Positions 17,129-23,869 are shown, counted from the first letter of the stretch. The stretch: DNA of 64,000 nt from SIG587 sp045531585 (GCA_045531585.1 JAZSEH010000006.1:1-64000); one strand, 5' to 3'. The notes: generated by a model from the sequence alone, not told the origin. Numbers and translations are program-made.

Positions 17129-17147
17129 ATAGTAGGGAGGGGAGCAG

Positions 17148-17993
17148 ATGTTCGGTTATATTCGCGCCTATAAGCCCGAAATGCGGGTGAAGGAGTTTGA
17201 AATGTATAAGGCAGTGTATTGCACGCTGTGCAAACGCCTTGGCAAAAACTACGGCGTTCTTGCTCGCCTGACCCTAAGCTATGATTTTACCTTCCTTGCA
17301 CTTTTAAAGCTTGCCCTTGAGGAAGGGGAGTGCACCACCCTCCGTAAACGGTGCGCCTTTAATCCTTTAAAAAAATGCAATTACTGTAGCGGAACAGATT
17401 CCGGCTTTGACCTTTCCTCCGCCGCAGCTATGATAATGCTATATTATAAAATAGAGGATAACATCCGTGATGAAAAGGGATTTAAAAGGTTAGGCTACCG
17501 CTTTATAAGGCCTGTTTTTTCAGGTGCCCATAAAAAAGCGGCGGAGCAGTACCCCGAAATTGATGAAATAATGTCCCGTTATATATCTGGTCAGTGTGAG
17601 GTTGAGGAAAAGGGTGTTCTTGATGCCGACCGCGCCGCCCACCCCACCGCAGTGGCACTTTCAAGCCTTTTTGAACTGCTGAGCGATAACCCTGTGCAAA
17701 AACGCGTTTTAAACCGTCTTGGCTACTGTATGGGCAGATATATCTATATCGCAGATGCCGCTGCCGACCTTGAGGAGGATAAAAAGAAAAACAGCTTTAA
17801 TCCCTTTTTTGGTCTTGGTGAGGACGAGTTCAAGCAACGGGTTTTAACCAATTTAAATCTTTCCGCAGGTGAGGCGCAGGCCGCCTTTGAACTGCTGGAT
17901 ATTTATAAATTTCGTGATATTTTAGGCAATATAATCTATTTGGGCCTTGAAGAAACCGCGAAAACCATCATTAAAAAGGAGAAATCCCGATGA
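17148..17993 (+). CDS. DUF5685 family protein
   Basis: A 281-residue protein beginning MFGYIRAYKPEMRVKEFEMY, with conserved cysteines in YCTLCKRLG (residues about 23-30) and CAFNPLKKCNYC (about 71-82), a pattern I associate with DUF5685 of Clostridia. These Cys pairs may bind a metal. The rest is helical with a D-x-x-x-D-L-E-E-D stretch (ADAAADLEEDKKK) around residue 205-220 resembling metal- or diphosphate-binding acidic helices. Function is unknown. The stop overlaps the following dnaJ-like start (ATGA), so the two are translationally coupled and likely work together. Confidence 0.75.
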   Translation: MFGYIRAYKPEMRVKEFEMYKAVYCTLCKRLGKNYGVLARLTLSYDFTFLALLKLALEEGECTTLRKRCAFNPLKKCNYCSGTDSGFDLSSAAAMIMLYYKIEDNIRDEKGFKRLGYRFIRPVFSGAHKKAAEQYPEIDEIMSRYISGQCEVEEKGVLDADRAAHPTAVALSSLFELLSDNPVQKRVLNRLGYCMGRYIYIADAAADLEEDKKKNSFNPFFGLGEDEFKQRVLTNLNLSAGEAQAAFELLDIYKFRDILGNIIYLGLEETAKTIIKKEKSR

Positions 17994-18592
17994 AAGATCC
18001 CTATTCCGTTCTTGGAATAAACCGAAATGCCACCGATGAGGAGGTTAAAACCGCCTATCGAGATATGGCAAGAAAATATCATCCCGATAATTATGCCGAT
18101 AACCCTCTTTCCGACCTTGCAGGGGAGAAGATGAAGGAAATTAACGAGGCCTATGATGCCATTATGAATGAGCGTCGTCGCCGCGGCTCGGGTGCCAATC
18201 ATAATTATAATAACGCCTCCTCCAATTTTGCCGACGTGCGTTCCCTCATAACCAATAACCGCCTTGAGGAAGCACAGGAGTTGCTTGACGGCGTTCCTCC
18301 CGAAAAGCGTGATGCCGAGTGGTATTTCCTTAACGGTACCGTTCTTTATAAGCGCGGCTGGCTGGATAACGCCTACACAAGCTTTTCCACCGCCTGCCGT
18401 ATGGACCCCTCAAACCCTGAATACCGCACCGCCTTTAACCGCGTTCAGCGTCAGGCAAGGGGCGGGGGAGCAAACCCCTACCGCAGCTCACCCAATATGG
18501 GCGGTATGAGTAGCTGTGACTGTTGCTCAAGCCTGCTTTGTGCCGATTGCTGTTGTGAGTGTATGGGCGGAGACCTTATTTCCTGTTGCTAA
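17990..18592 (+). CDS. J-domain protein with cysteine-rich C-terminal tail
   Basis: A 200-residue protein: an N-terminal J domain (residues 1-65, HPD motif in RKYHPDNY) that should stimulate a DnaK ATPase, a TPR-like helical middle (about 85-150) and a tail containing ten cysteines in its last 27 residues (SCDCCSS ... CADCCCEC ... SCC). It lacks the Gly/Phe and zinc-finger regions of a housekeeping DnaJ, so it is a specialised co-chaperone. The tail might bind metal, form disulfides or be a membrane-associating or lipid-modified segment; nothing in the sequence decides. Coupled to DUF5685 upstream and to a membrane protein one base downstream. Confidence 0.85.
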   Translation: MKDPYSVLGINRNATDEEVKTAYRDMARKYHPDNYADNPLSDLAGEKMKEINEAYDAIMNERRRRGSGANHNYNNASSNFADVRSLITNNRLEEAQELLDGVPPEKRDAEWYFLNGTVLYKRGWLDNAYTSFSTACRMDPSNPEYRTAFNRVQRQARGGGANPYRSSPNMGGMSSCDCCSSLLCADCCCECMGGDLISCC

Positions 18593-18593
18593 A

Positions 18594-19121
18594 ATGAAAA
18601 AGATAAATAAACTTACCCTTTGTTCAATGCTTGCCGCCTTGGCTGTGGTGGTTATGCTAATTGCCTATTTTCCGTATCTTACATACGGTATCCCTATGGC
18701 GGCCGGCGTATTTATAATGATTGCCGTTATTGAGGCAGGCAAGGGCTGGGGAATGCTTACCTATATGGCTTCAGCCATCCTGTGCCTGTTCTTTGCCGAA
18801 AATGAGGCCAAGCTAATATACACCTGCTTTGCAGGCTTCTATCCCGTTTTAAAGGCAGTTTTTGAGGGCATTAAAAGCAGAATAGTAGAATACGTTTTAA
18901 AGTTTATCTCCTTTAACGTATGTGTTATAGGCGCATACCTTGCCTTTGCAGGGGTATTCGGCATTGATGCTAAGCAAGGGGATTTCGGCATTTACGGTCT
19001 GCTTATACTTTTACTTTTAGCGAATTTCGTTTTCTTTATTTATGATGTTGCATTAACTCGCCTTGCAAGCTTTTATATGTGGAAGCTCCACCCCAAAATT
19101 TCAAAGTTTATAAAAAGATAA
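18594..19121 (+). CDS. Hydrophobic membrane protein of the DUF5685-dnaJ operon
   Basis: About 175 residues with five to six membrane segments, and a short Lys-rich C-terminus (HPKISKFIKR). ATG 18594 is one base after the dnaJ-like stop; no ribosome site is obvious, so translation probably depends on coupling. The general build (small, five to six helices, MIAVIEAGKGWG segment) resembles substrate-binding S components of ECF transporters, but I cannot support that call. The frame is open further upstream inside the dnaJ-like gene; that part is not believed. Ends in a terminator. Confidence 0.65.
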   Translation: MKKINKLTLCSMLAALAVVVMLIAYFPYLTYGIPMAAGVFIMIAVIEAGKGWGMLTYMASAILCLFFAENEAKLIYTCFAGFYPVLKAVFEGIKSRIVEYVLKFISFNVCVIGAYLAFAGVFGIDAKQGDFGIYGLLILLLLANFVFFIYDVALTRLASFYMWKLHPKISKFIKR

Positions 19122-19143
19122 AAACCGCCCTGAGGCGGTTTTC
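19121..19143 (+). terminator. Rho-independent terminator
   Basis: AAAACCGCC-ctga-GGCGGTTTT (19121-19142). It ends the three-gene operon starting at 17148. Confidence 0.85.
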
Positions 19144-19181
19144 TACATAATTGAACAAAATAACATAGCCATTGCAAATTC

Positions 19182-19206
19182 CAATCAGGGGACGGTTCTC
19201 CGATTG
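19182..19206. repeat. REP-like palindrome containing GGGGACGGTTCTC
   Basis: CAATC (19182-19186) and GATTG (19202-19206) enclose AGGGGACGGTTCTCC, which itself can pair G-rich with C/T-rich arms (one A-C mismatch in the stem). The GGGGACGGTTCT core is a sequence commonly seen at REP-associated Y1 transposase loci of Firmicutes; no such gene is present here, so this would be a solo copy. Confidence 0.5.
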
Positions 19207-19227
19207 ACGGAAATTAATTAACACAAA

Positions 19228-19258
19228 GGGGTGGAGGTCGGTCTCCGCTCTCCACCCC
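19228..19258. repeat. Perfect 9-bp hairpin before the RHS remnant
   Basis: GGGGTGGAG (19228-19236) pairs with CTCCACCCC (19250-19258) around a 13-base loop. No U tract follows, so it is not a simple terminator. It abuts the point where RHS homology begins and may mark an insertion or deletion boundary. Confidence 0.5.
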
Positions 19259-19269
19259 AGCTTGTTCTG

Positions 19270-19551
19270 TTAACCTCATATAACGGGCAGACCATAACCT
19301 ATGATGCTGACGGTATAAGGACAAGTAAAACCGTTAACGGAACCACAACAAATTATTACTGGGCTAACGGTGTTTTACAGGCTCAAAAAACGGGTAGTGA
19401 ATATATACTGTTCCTCTACGATGAAAGCGGTAGAGCATACGGCTTCCTGATTAAGAACGGCACCACTGAGGAATATTACTATTACATATTCAATGCCCAA
19501 GGCGATGTAACGGGAGTAGTTGTGTTGATAATTAAGAAAATCAGGTTTTGA
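19270..19551 (+). pseudogene. RHS/YD-repeat protein remnant
   Basis: About 85 codons read SYNGQTITYDADGIRTSK, TVNGTTTNYYWANG, FLYDESGRAYGF and YYYYIFNAQGDVTGV, which is the C-terminal core of RHS-repeat (YD-repeat) proteins just before the hyperconserved region. The frame then degenerates (VVLIIKKIRF) and stops. There is no start codon tied to a ribosome site, and the rest of a normally very large RHS gene is missing on both sides. I read it as a decayed fragment of a contact-dependent toxin or wall-associated RHS protein, left between repeat elements. Confidence 0.75.
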
Positions 19552-19577
19552 CCGGTTCCATTTTGAGTGTCGGTCCC

Positions 19578-19800
19578 AAAAAACACTCGTTATCTTGAAC
19601 GAGTTTTTTTATCCAAGTCGACAGGCTTGGTATATCATTACGCAATAGCGTGTATATCATCAAATGCGACAAGTCGCATTTGTATCTCATCACACCTTTA
19701 GGTGTGCATAAAAAACCGTCGGCTTGATGATATACAACTTCTTACGAAGTTGATGATATGCAATTCCTGCGGAATTGATGATATCCATTGCTCTGCATTG
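19578..19800. repeat. Array of short hairpins separated by GATGATAT-like spacers
   Basis: Successive palindromes: ACTCGTT/AACGAGT (19585-19604), CCAAG/CTTGG (19613-19630), ACGC-aata-GCGT (19640-19651), AAATGCGAC-aa-GTCGCATTT (19662-19681), CACACCT-tt-AGGTGTG (19691-19706), AACTTC-ttac-GAAGTT (19736-19751), AATTCC-tgc-GGAATT (19762-19776), and a degenerate last unit (19787-19800). Spacers are about 10 bases: ATATCATT, ATATCATC and ATCTCATC on the left, GATGATATAC, GATGATATGC and GATGATATCC on the right, so polarity flips around 19707-19725. Hairpin arms differ from one another while the spacer is kept. Not coding. The first hairpin may also act as a terminator. Confidence 0.8.
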
Positions 19801-19923
19801 ATTTAACTCCACCGATAGTTGAGTTATAGAATGACAAATATTACTTTTACTCAAAAGAGAGTGTGTTGTTTTATATAAGAACTTATGCTATGGTTGAGAC
19901 ACAATAGGGACAAGAAATAACCA

Positions 19924-19968
19924 TAAAAATTCCTCACCTGTAACTTTAACAGTTACAAGTGGGGAATT
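19924..19968 (-). terminator. Terminator of the XRE regulator gene
   Basis: An 18-bp stem with two mismatches (arms 19928-19945 and 19951-19968; core TGTAACT/AGTTACA) followed on the minus strand by a run of five T. It sits just downstream of the XRE gene stop codon. Confidence 0.85.
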
Positions 19969-19983
19969 CTATTTTCGAATAAA

Positions 19984-20226
19984 TTAATCGTTTAATAATT
20001 CTTCATAAGTTATATTAAAAACTTTTGCAAATGCAATTATTTCTATATCCGTAACAAACCGTTTACCACACTCAATACGTTGAATAGCATTTTTATCAAT
20101 ATCAATACCAACTAACTGCATTTTATCGGCAAGCTCTCTTTGAGAAATCTTTAGTGTCATACGAAAATTAGCTATATTTTTGCCACAAATATTATTTAAT
20201 CCTTTATTTGTTTTGTTTATAAACAT
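19984..20226 (-). CDS. XRE-family helix-turn-helix regulator
   Basis: An 80-residue protein made almost entirely of one HTH_3 domain: IANFRMTLKISQRELADKMQ, then AIQRIECGKRFVTDIEIIAFAKVFNITYEELL. The ATG at 20226 follows AAAGGAGAAATTTT and is preferred over the in-frame upstream codon at 20265, which lies within the operator. It is divergent from two zinc-ribbon membrane protein genes, and two identical-core operators lie in the shared intergenic region, so it probably represses both its own gene and theirs. Local composition is more AT-rich than neighbouring housekeeping genes, consistent with acquired DNA. Confidence 0.88.
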   Translation of the reverse strand: MFINKTNKGLNNICGKNIANFRMTLKISQRELADKMQLVGIDIDKNAIQRIECGKRFVTDIEIIAFAKVFNITYEELLND

Positions 20227-20242
20227 AAAATTTCTCCTTTTT

Positions 20243-20261
20243 TGACATTTAGTGCTTGTCA
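20243..20261. promoter_or_regulatory. Putative XRE operator O1
   Basis: TGACATTTAGTGCTTGTCA: an imperfect palindrome TGACA-N9-TGTCA. It overlaps the -35 box of the plus-strand promoter and lies 17 bases before the XRE start codon. Shares TGACATTTAGTG and TGTCA with O2. Confidence 0.75.
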
Positions 20262-20284
20262 ACATAGAAATTATATGTTATAAT
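20256..20284 (+). promoter_or_regulatory. Promoter of the zinc-ribbon membrane protein operon
   Basis: TTGTCA (20256-20261), 17-base spacer, TATAAT (20279-20284). The -35 is embedded in operator O1 and O2 lies just after the expected start site, a classic repression layout. A minus-strand -10-like ATTATA complement (20270-20275) for the XRE gene is weaker. Confidence 0.7.
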
Positions 20285-20295
20285 TAATTACAATA

Positions 20296-20314
20296 TGACA
20301 TTTAGTGAATGTCA
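20296..20314. promoter_or_regulatory. Putative XRE operator O2
   Basis: TGACATTTAGTGAATGTCA, the same half-sites as O1 in the same orientation. The two sites start 53 bases apart, about five helical turns, so dimers on each would face the same side of the DNA. Confidence 0.75.
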
Positions 20315-20333
20315 AAAGTAGGAGGTAGTCAAG

Positions 20334-20789
20334 ATGTTTTGTAAAAATTGTGGAAAAGATATTGGAGATGCTAAGTTCTGCCAGTATTGTGGAAACCAAA
20401 ATGATAGTAATCCAAATGTAACTGTAAATCTAATTCAAAATGATTTGTTTGCAACTATCAAAGATAAGATCAAACAAATTGGTCAAGTGAAATTAATTAA
20501 ATTAACCTCGATAATATCAACTATAATCAACATAATTATTAGGATAGTTAATAATGAAATAGAAGTTGTTTATAATTTTTTGGCGCAGGATGATTATTTA
20601 GTCATTTCTGAGAGCGGAAGAAGTTATATGCTAATTGTAATTGCTCTACAAATCATTATTTCGTTATTTTTATATCGAAATGCAAAGAAAGAGCAAACCA
20701 ATATTTCAAAGAAAGTGATTGTTTTATTTGTAATTTCATTGGTGATTCAAGTTTTGGCAATGGTATTACGAATTCCTGCGCCATATTAA
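20334..20789 (+). CDS. Zinc-ribbon membrane protein (first of pair)
   Basis: A 151-residue protein. Residues 1-20 form a short zinc ribbon (CKNCGKDIGDAKFCQYCG). Then follow an apparently amphipathic segment, and membrane helices near residues 50-65, 95-112 and 120-145. GGAGGT precedes ATG 20334. The function is unknown; zinc-ribbon membrane proteins of this kind are common, poorly characterised and often sit with regulators. It lies under the XRE operators and 20 bases before a second gene that begins with nearly the same ribbon, so the two are probably co-expressed. Confidence 0.75.
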   Translation: MFCKNCGKDIGDAKFCQYCGNQNDSNPNVTVNLIQNDLFATIKDKIKQIGQVKLIKLTSIISTIINIIIRIVNNEIEVVYNFLAQDDYLVISESGRSYMLIVIALQIIISLFLYRNAKKEQTNISKKVIVLFVISLVIQVLAMVLRIPAPY

Positions 20790-20809
20790 TCAAAAGAAAG
20801 GTGATTTAA

Positions 20810-21409
20810 ATGTTTTGTAAAAATTGTGGAGCCCAACTGAATGAAAAGTCTGATTTTTGTCCACAGTGCGGGTTAAAAATTGGAGACTTGCATACACATA
20901 AAAAAATTATAATACCAAAAAGGAACGGCTTAATTTCTGTTGTAGTAGTTATTTTAGCTATAATAATTACTTTAACGTTTGTAAAAACAAACAGTGTTAA
21001 TTCTTCGCCTGAAAAGGTTGCAGCTGCTACCATCAAAAGTGAATATGAAATTGATATTAAAACTATGATGAAGTGCTTCCCTAATTTTACCATACGGGAA
21101 ATAGCTGTAGATGAAGGCTTGTCAGAAAACGCAAGCCGAAGTGACGTGATTAAAAAGGTTAAAGAAGATTATCGTTATGAAACTTCGCAAAAGGTAGAAA
21201 TCGTAAGTAGTCAGCTTATGGAAGAATATGATATCAGTGATTATACTATTTTTCGTGAATTGTATGATTATATGACTGATAAAGAATACGATTTAATCAC
21301 TAAAGTAGCAAAAGTCAATGTTGAATTTATTGTGGATGACGAGGAAAATTCAATACAGTTAACTTGCATAAAAATGAAAAACAAATGGTATTTTCTGCGA
21401 AATTCTTAA
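20810..21409 (+). CDS. Zinc-ribbon membrane protein (second of pair)
   Basis: A 199-residue protein with an N-terminal zinc ribbon (CKNCGAQLNEKSDFCPQCG), one membrane helix (about 47-65, ISVVVVILAIIITLTFV) and an extracellular domain of about 130 residues rich in charged residues. The first six residues match those of the preceding gene, suggesting the ribbon was duplicated. AGAAAGGTGA is the ribosome site. The outer domain resembles small lipoprotein-like stress domains (DUF4878-like in general shape) but I cannot confirm a family. It is likely regulated by the divergent XRE protein. Confidence 0.75.
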   Translation: MFCKNCGAQLNEKSDFCPQCGLKIGDLHTHKKIIIPKRNGLISVVVVILAIIITLTFVKTNSVNSSPEKVAAATIKSEYEIDIKTMMKCFPNFTIREIAVDEGLSENASRSDVIKKVKEDYRYETSQKVEIVSSQLMEEYDISDYTIFRELYDYMTDKEYDLITKVAKVNVEFIVDDEENSIQLTCIKMKNKWYFLRNS

Positions 21410-21763
21410 TTTTAATCATAAAATTTTATAATTTTTTTGAATTATTTTGGAAACATTAATTATCAAAAATAAAATTAAACTCAAGCAAGAATCGGTACGG
21501 CAGGAATAACCGTCATACTTTTGTGGGTTTTACCGCTTAAAAACAAAGTTTTCAACTGCATTTTACTTGTATGATTTTCAATGTGTCAGTATGATTTTTA
21601 TCATACCATCAAAAATAGAGTTATCTCGTGGTTTTGGGATAACTCTATTCTCATATATAACTTGAAAATAATAATAAAAAATGTTATATTAAATACAAGA
21701 AAAAGCTTGTTGTTATGCGGGATTTTTAACTTGTGGAAATGACTGCCACAAGTTGTAGCCTTA
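21410..21763. other. Non-coding stretch with three perfect hairpins
   Basis: No gene is supported here. Three palindromes are visible: GTATGAT-tttt-ATCATAC (21589-21606), an 11-bp stem ATAGAGTTATC/GATAACTCTAT (21615-21625 and 21638-21648) followed by T5 on the minus strand, and AACTTGTGG/CCACAAGTT (21728-21736 and 21746-21754). The last abuts the DUF559 cassette. GTATGATTTT also occurs twice (21569 and 21589). Likely remnants or terminators. Confidence 0.55.
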
Positions 21764-21815
21764 GCCTCCCTCTGACGAGGGAGGTGGCAAAACTTTAGTT
21801 TTGACGGAGGGAGAG
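21764..21815 (-). repeat. Left inverted repeat of the DUF559 cassette
   Basis: Outer hairpin CCTCCCTC-tgac-GAGGGAGG (21765-21784), inner hairpin CAAAAC-ttta-GTTTTG (21788-21803), then ACGGAGGGAGAG. Read on the minus strand it starts CTCTCCCTCCGTCA and ends CTCCCTCGTCAGAGGGAG, matching the right end. Confidence 0.8.
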
Positions 21816-21818
21816 AAT

Positions 21819-22220
21819 ATGAAAGAATATAATAAAGCAAATATCCCTCTTGCGAAAACTTTAAGGAAAAATATGACACCTTGGGAACGAAAACTTTGGT
21901 ATGAGTTTTTAAGATATTACCCCATAAGATTTCAAAGGCAAAAAGCCATAGGAAATTATATTGTTGATTTTTATTGTGCAAAAGCAAGACTTGTAGTTGA
22001 ACTTGACGGTGGCGGTCATTATACCCCAGAGCAAATAGAAAAAGACAAAGTTAGAACGAAAGAGTTAGAGGGTATGAATTTAATAATTTTAAGGATTTGT
22101 AATTTGGATATTGACCGAAATTTTAGCGGAGTATGCGAGTATATAGACTTGAATGTTAAAAACTCTCTCCCTCAGTCAGCTTCGCTGACAGCTCCCTCGA
22201 CAGAGGGAGCCGAAAACTAA
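21819..22220 (+). CDS. DUF559 (Vsr-like, PD-(D/E)XK) endonuclease-like protein
   Basis: A 133-residue protein: an N-terminal TPWERKLWYEFLR motif, a core RFQRQKAIGNYIVDFYCAKARLVVELDGGGH with the Asp and the E-L-D expected of the DUF559/Vsr nuclease fold, then DKVRTKELEG and ILRICNLDID. The family is predicted to be a single-strand or mismatch nuclease, but biochemical roles are largely unproven. ATG 21819 is preceded by GGAGGGAG, which is part of the left repeat. The last 18 or so residues (SLPQSASLTAPSTEGAEN) are encoded by the right repeat and look dispensable. Gene length is normal for the family, and all core residues are intact. Confidence 0.85.
   Translation: MKEYNKANIPLAKTLRKNMTPWERKLWYEFLRYYPIRFQRQKAIGNYIVDFYCAKARLVVELDGGGHYTPEQIEKDKVRTKELEGMNLIILRICNLDIDRNFSGVCEYIDLNVKNSLPQSASLTAPSTEGAEN
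22165..22211 (+). repeat. Right inverted repeat of the DUF559 cassette
   Basis: CTCTCCCTCAGTCA, inner hairpin GTCAGC-ttc-GCTGAC (22175-22189), outer hairpin GCTCCCTC-gaca-GAGGGAGC (22191-22210). Same order as the inverted left end; inner hairpin sequence differs but its position is kept. It overlaps the 3' end of the coding region. Confidence 0.8.
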
Positions 22221-22270
22221 TTTGTTCCTAATTTGACACAAGCATATAATATACTTAAGGCGGTGATGTG

Positions 22271-22798
22271 ATGAAACACATACTAATAGTTGTTGATATT
22301 CAAAAAGATTTTGTTGATGGGGCACTTGGCACTGCCGAGGCGGCCAAAATGGTTAATAACGCAGCTAAACTGATTAAAGAGTTCAGCGGTGACGTTTTTG
22401 TGACCTTTGATACCCATTTTGAAAATTATATGGAAACGGCAGAGGGTGGTAAGCTGCCTGTTCCTCATTGCATTAAAGGCACAACAGGATGGGAGCTTGA
22501 CTGCAATATAGCAAAAGCACTTGAAGGAAAAGATTTTATAAAGGTGGAAAAACTTACCTTCGGTTCAACTGAACTTCCTGAGCTTGTGAAAAGGGCTGTG
22601 GATAATGAAGATTTTGACATTACCCTTATCGGGCTTTGCACCGATATTTGTGTTGTGTCAAACGCGCTGATTTTAAAGGCAGCTTTTCCCGAAAATGATA
22701 TTTATGTGAATGCAACCTGCTGTGCAGGTGTAACTCCCGAAACCCATAATGCGGCACTGACTACAATGAAAATGTGTCAAATAAATATAATAAATTAG
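22271..22798 (+). CDS. Isochorismatase-family cysteine hydrolase (nicotinamidase-like)
   Basis: A 175-residue protein with the family's triad: Asp in VVDIQKDFVDG (about residue 9), Lys in IKVEKLTFGS (about 97) and Cys in IGLCTDICVVS (about 122). These enzymes hydrolyse amides such as nicotinamide through a thioester; the T-F-D-T-H segment near residue 43 fits metal-binding nicotinamidases. ATG 22271 follows AAGGCGGTG; a GTG codon directly before it is ignored. A likely -10 TATAAT lies at 22245-22250 with a weak TTGTTC -35. Monocistronic, ended by the hairpin at 22835. Substrate cannot be fixed from sequence alone. Confidence 0.85.
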   Translation: MKHILIVVDIQKDFVDGALGTAEAAKMVNNAAKLIKEFSGDVFVTFDTHFENYMETAEGGKLPVPHCIKGTTGWELDCNIAKALEGKDFIKVEKLTFGSTELPELVKRAVDNEDFDITLIGLCTDICVVSNALILKAAFPENDIYVNATCCAGVTPETHNAALTTMKMCQINIIN

Positions 22799-22834
22799 TA
22801 GGTTAATCATAAAAAATAACCTATACGCATTAAG

Positions 22835-22870
22835 AAGCCCATTCTCGAAAGAGGATGGGCTTCACATTTT
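22835..22870 (+). terminator. Rho-independent terminator
   Basis: AAGCCCATTCTC-gaaa-GAGGATGGGCTT (22835-22862) followed by CACATTTT. Confidence 0.85.
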
Positions 22871-22910
22871 ACAAAGGTAATTAAAATTTTGTTGCAATAT
22901 ATGGGATTTA

Positions 22911-22939
22911 TTGCGTTTTAGCTGTTTTTATGCTATAAT
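22911..22939 (+). promoter_or_regulatory. Promoter of the 22965 gene
   Basis: TTGCGT (22911-22916), 17-base spacer, TATAAT (22934-22939) with extended TG. Confidence 0.75.
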
Positions 22940-22964
22940 ACGTCTAAAAGGCGGTGATTAGGCG

Positions 22965-23744
22965 ATGAAAACTTTTTGCTTTACGGTGGAGGATAACATC
23001 CGCTTTTTAAAAGAACTGACAGAGAATAAATATAATAGTATTTTTGAACACCCTTATCTTGCTATGTATAAGTGTCTCCATGAAGAATTTGATTTGAAGG
23101 TGCAGTTGAATTTATTTTATTGTATGGAAGGCTTTGACCTGTCGCAAATGTCAAATGTGTATTATGAGGAGTTTAAGCAAAATTCTGATTGGTTAAGGTT
23201 TTCTTTTCATTCTGATGTTGAAAACGTCAGACCTTATGAATTTTCAGGATATGATGAGGTTTATCACCACTGTAAAAGGGTTAATGATAATATAAAACGC
23301 TTTGCCTCAGATTCCGCATTGGCAAAAACAACCACCATTCATTATTGCCTTACCACCGAAGATGGGTTAAAAGCATTATCGGATAATAAAGTAATGGGAT
23401 TATTGGGACTTTTCGGTGATTCAAAAAATCCAAAGACGTCATATGGAATAAATGAGGCACAAGCAAGCGAAATTAGAAATGGCGAGATTTTAAGAATTGG
23501 CAAAATTGATTTTGCTTCTATTGATATTGTTCTTAACTGTTTTTCCATAGATAATATTTTAAGTCAGTTAGAAAACCTTAAAGAGCGGGAGTGTATCAGA
23601 GTGATGATACACGAACAATATTTTTATCCCGATTATAAGGCGTATCAAGCAGAATTCAAAGAAAAACTAATATCCACATTTGCTTTTTTGAAAGAAAACG
23701 GTTATAAAAGCAAATTTTTAGAAGAGTTACTATATATCAAATAA
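22965..23744 (+). CDS. Uncharacterised 259-residue protein, possible polysaccharide-deacetylase-like fold
   Basis: I do not recognise an exact family. The protein is soluble, with alternating strand and helix segments: YLAMYKCLHEEFDLKVQLNLFY (31-52), WLRFSFHSDVE (76-86), TTTIHYCL (125-132), MGLLGLFGD (144-152) and IRVMIHEQYFYPDY (about 209-222). The SFHSD and MIHEQYFYPD pieces sit where NodB-type deacetylases place metal-binding residues, and the pattern looks like a (beta/alpha) barrel, but the conserved T-F-D-D is absent. Single gene with its own strong promoter and terminator. Fold is inference; function unknown. Confidence 0.65.
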   Translation: MKTFCFTVEDNIRFLKELTENKYNSIFEHPYLAMYKCLHEEFDLKVQLNLFYCMEGFDLSQMSNVYYEEFKQNSDWLRFSFHSDVENVRPYEFSGYDEVYHHCKRVNDNIKRFASDSALAKTTTIHYCLTTEDGLKALSDNKVMGLLGLFGDSKNPKTSYGINEAQASEIRNGEILRIGKIDFASIDIVLNCFSIDNILSQLENLKERECIRVMIHEQYFYPDYKAYQAEFKEKLISTFAFLKENGYKSKFLEELLYIK

Positions 23745-23794
23745 AAATAAGGCTTTCAGGCACATTTAATTTATGTAACTAATAAACTACCCAA

Positions 23795-23828
23795 AAAACC
23801 CGTTCACATCTGTGAACGGGTTTTCCTT
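23795..23828. terminator. Rho-independent terminator
   Basis: A perfect 14-bp stem: AAAACCCGTTCACA (23795-23808) and its complement (23811-23824), with A and T tracts on both sides. Confidence 0.9.
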
Positions 23829-23840
23829 CATTAAGAGGTA

Positions 23841-23869
23841 TTGCGGCCTAATAATTTTTATGATATAAT
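23841..23869 (+). promoter_or_regulatory. Promoter of the paired membrane proteins
   Basis: TTGCGG (23841-23846), 17-base spacer, TATAAT (23864-23869), extended TG at 23861-23862. Confidence 0.7.

Larger units (their letters stand above)
21764..22211 (+). mobile_element. DUF559 cassette bounded by two-hairpin inverted repeats
   Basis: A 448-base unit: left end 21764-21815, a DUF559 gene, right end 22165-22211. The ends are inverted copies of one skeleton. No target-site duplication could be seen. The left end contains the ribosome site of the gene and the right end encodes its C-terminal residues, so the gene and repeats form one compact unit. Mobility is inferred from structure only. Confidence 0.6.

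Noticed and set aside
19578..19800. CRISPR array
   Set aside because: The conserved part is about 10 bases and the palindromes between differ; there are no identical 25-40 base repeats and no cas gene.
21601..21987. 128-codon minus-strand open frame over the DUF559 region
   Set aside because: It is the antisense shadow of the DUF559 gene and its hairpins, low-complexity and without a ribosome site.
22233..22250. TTGACA plus TATAAT as a promoter for the isochorismatase gene
   Set aside because: The boxes are only 6 bases apart; TTGTTC at 22222 with TATAAT at 22245 has normal spacing.
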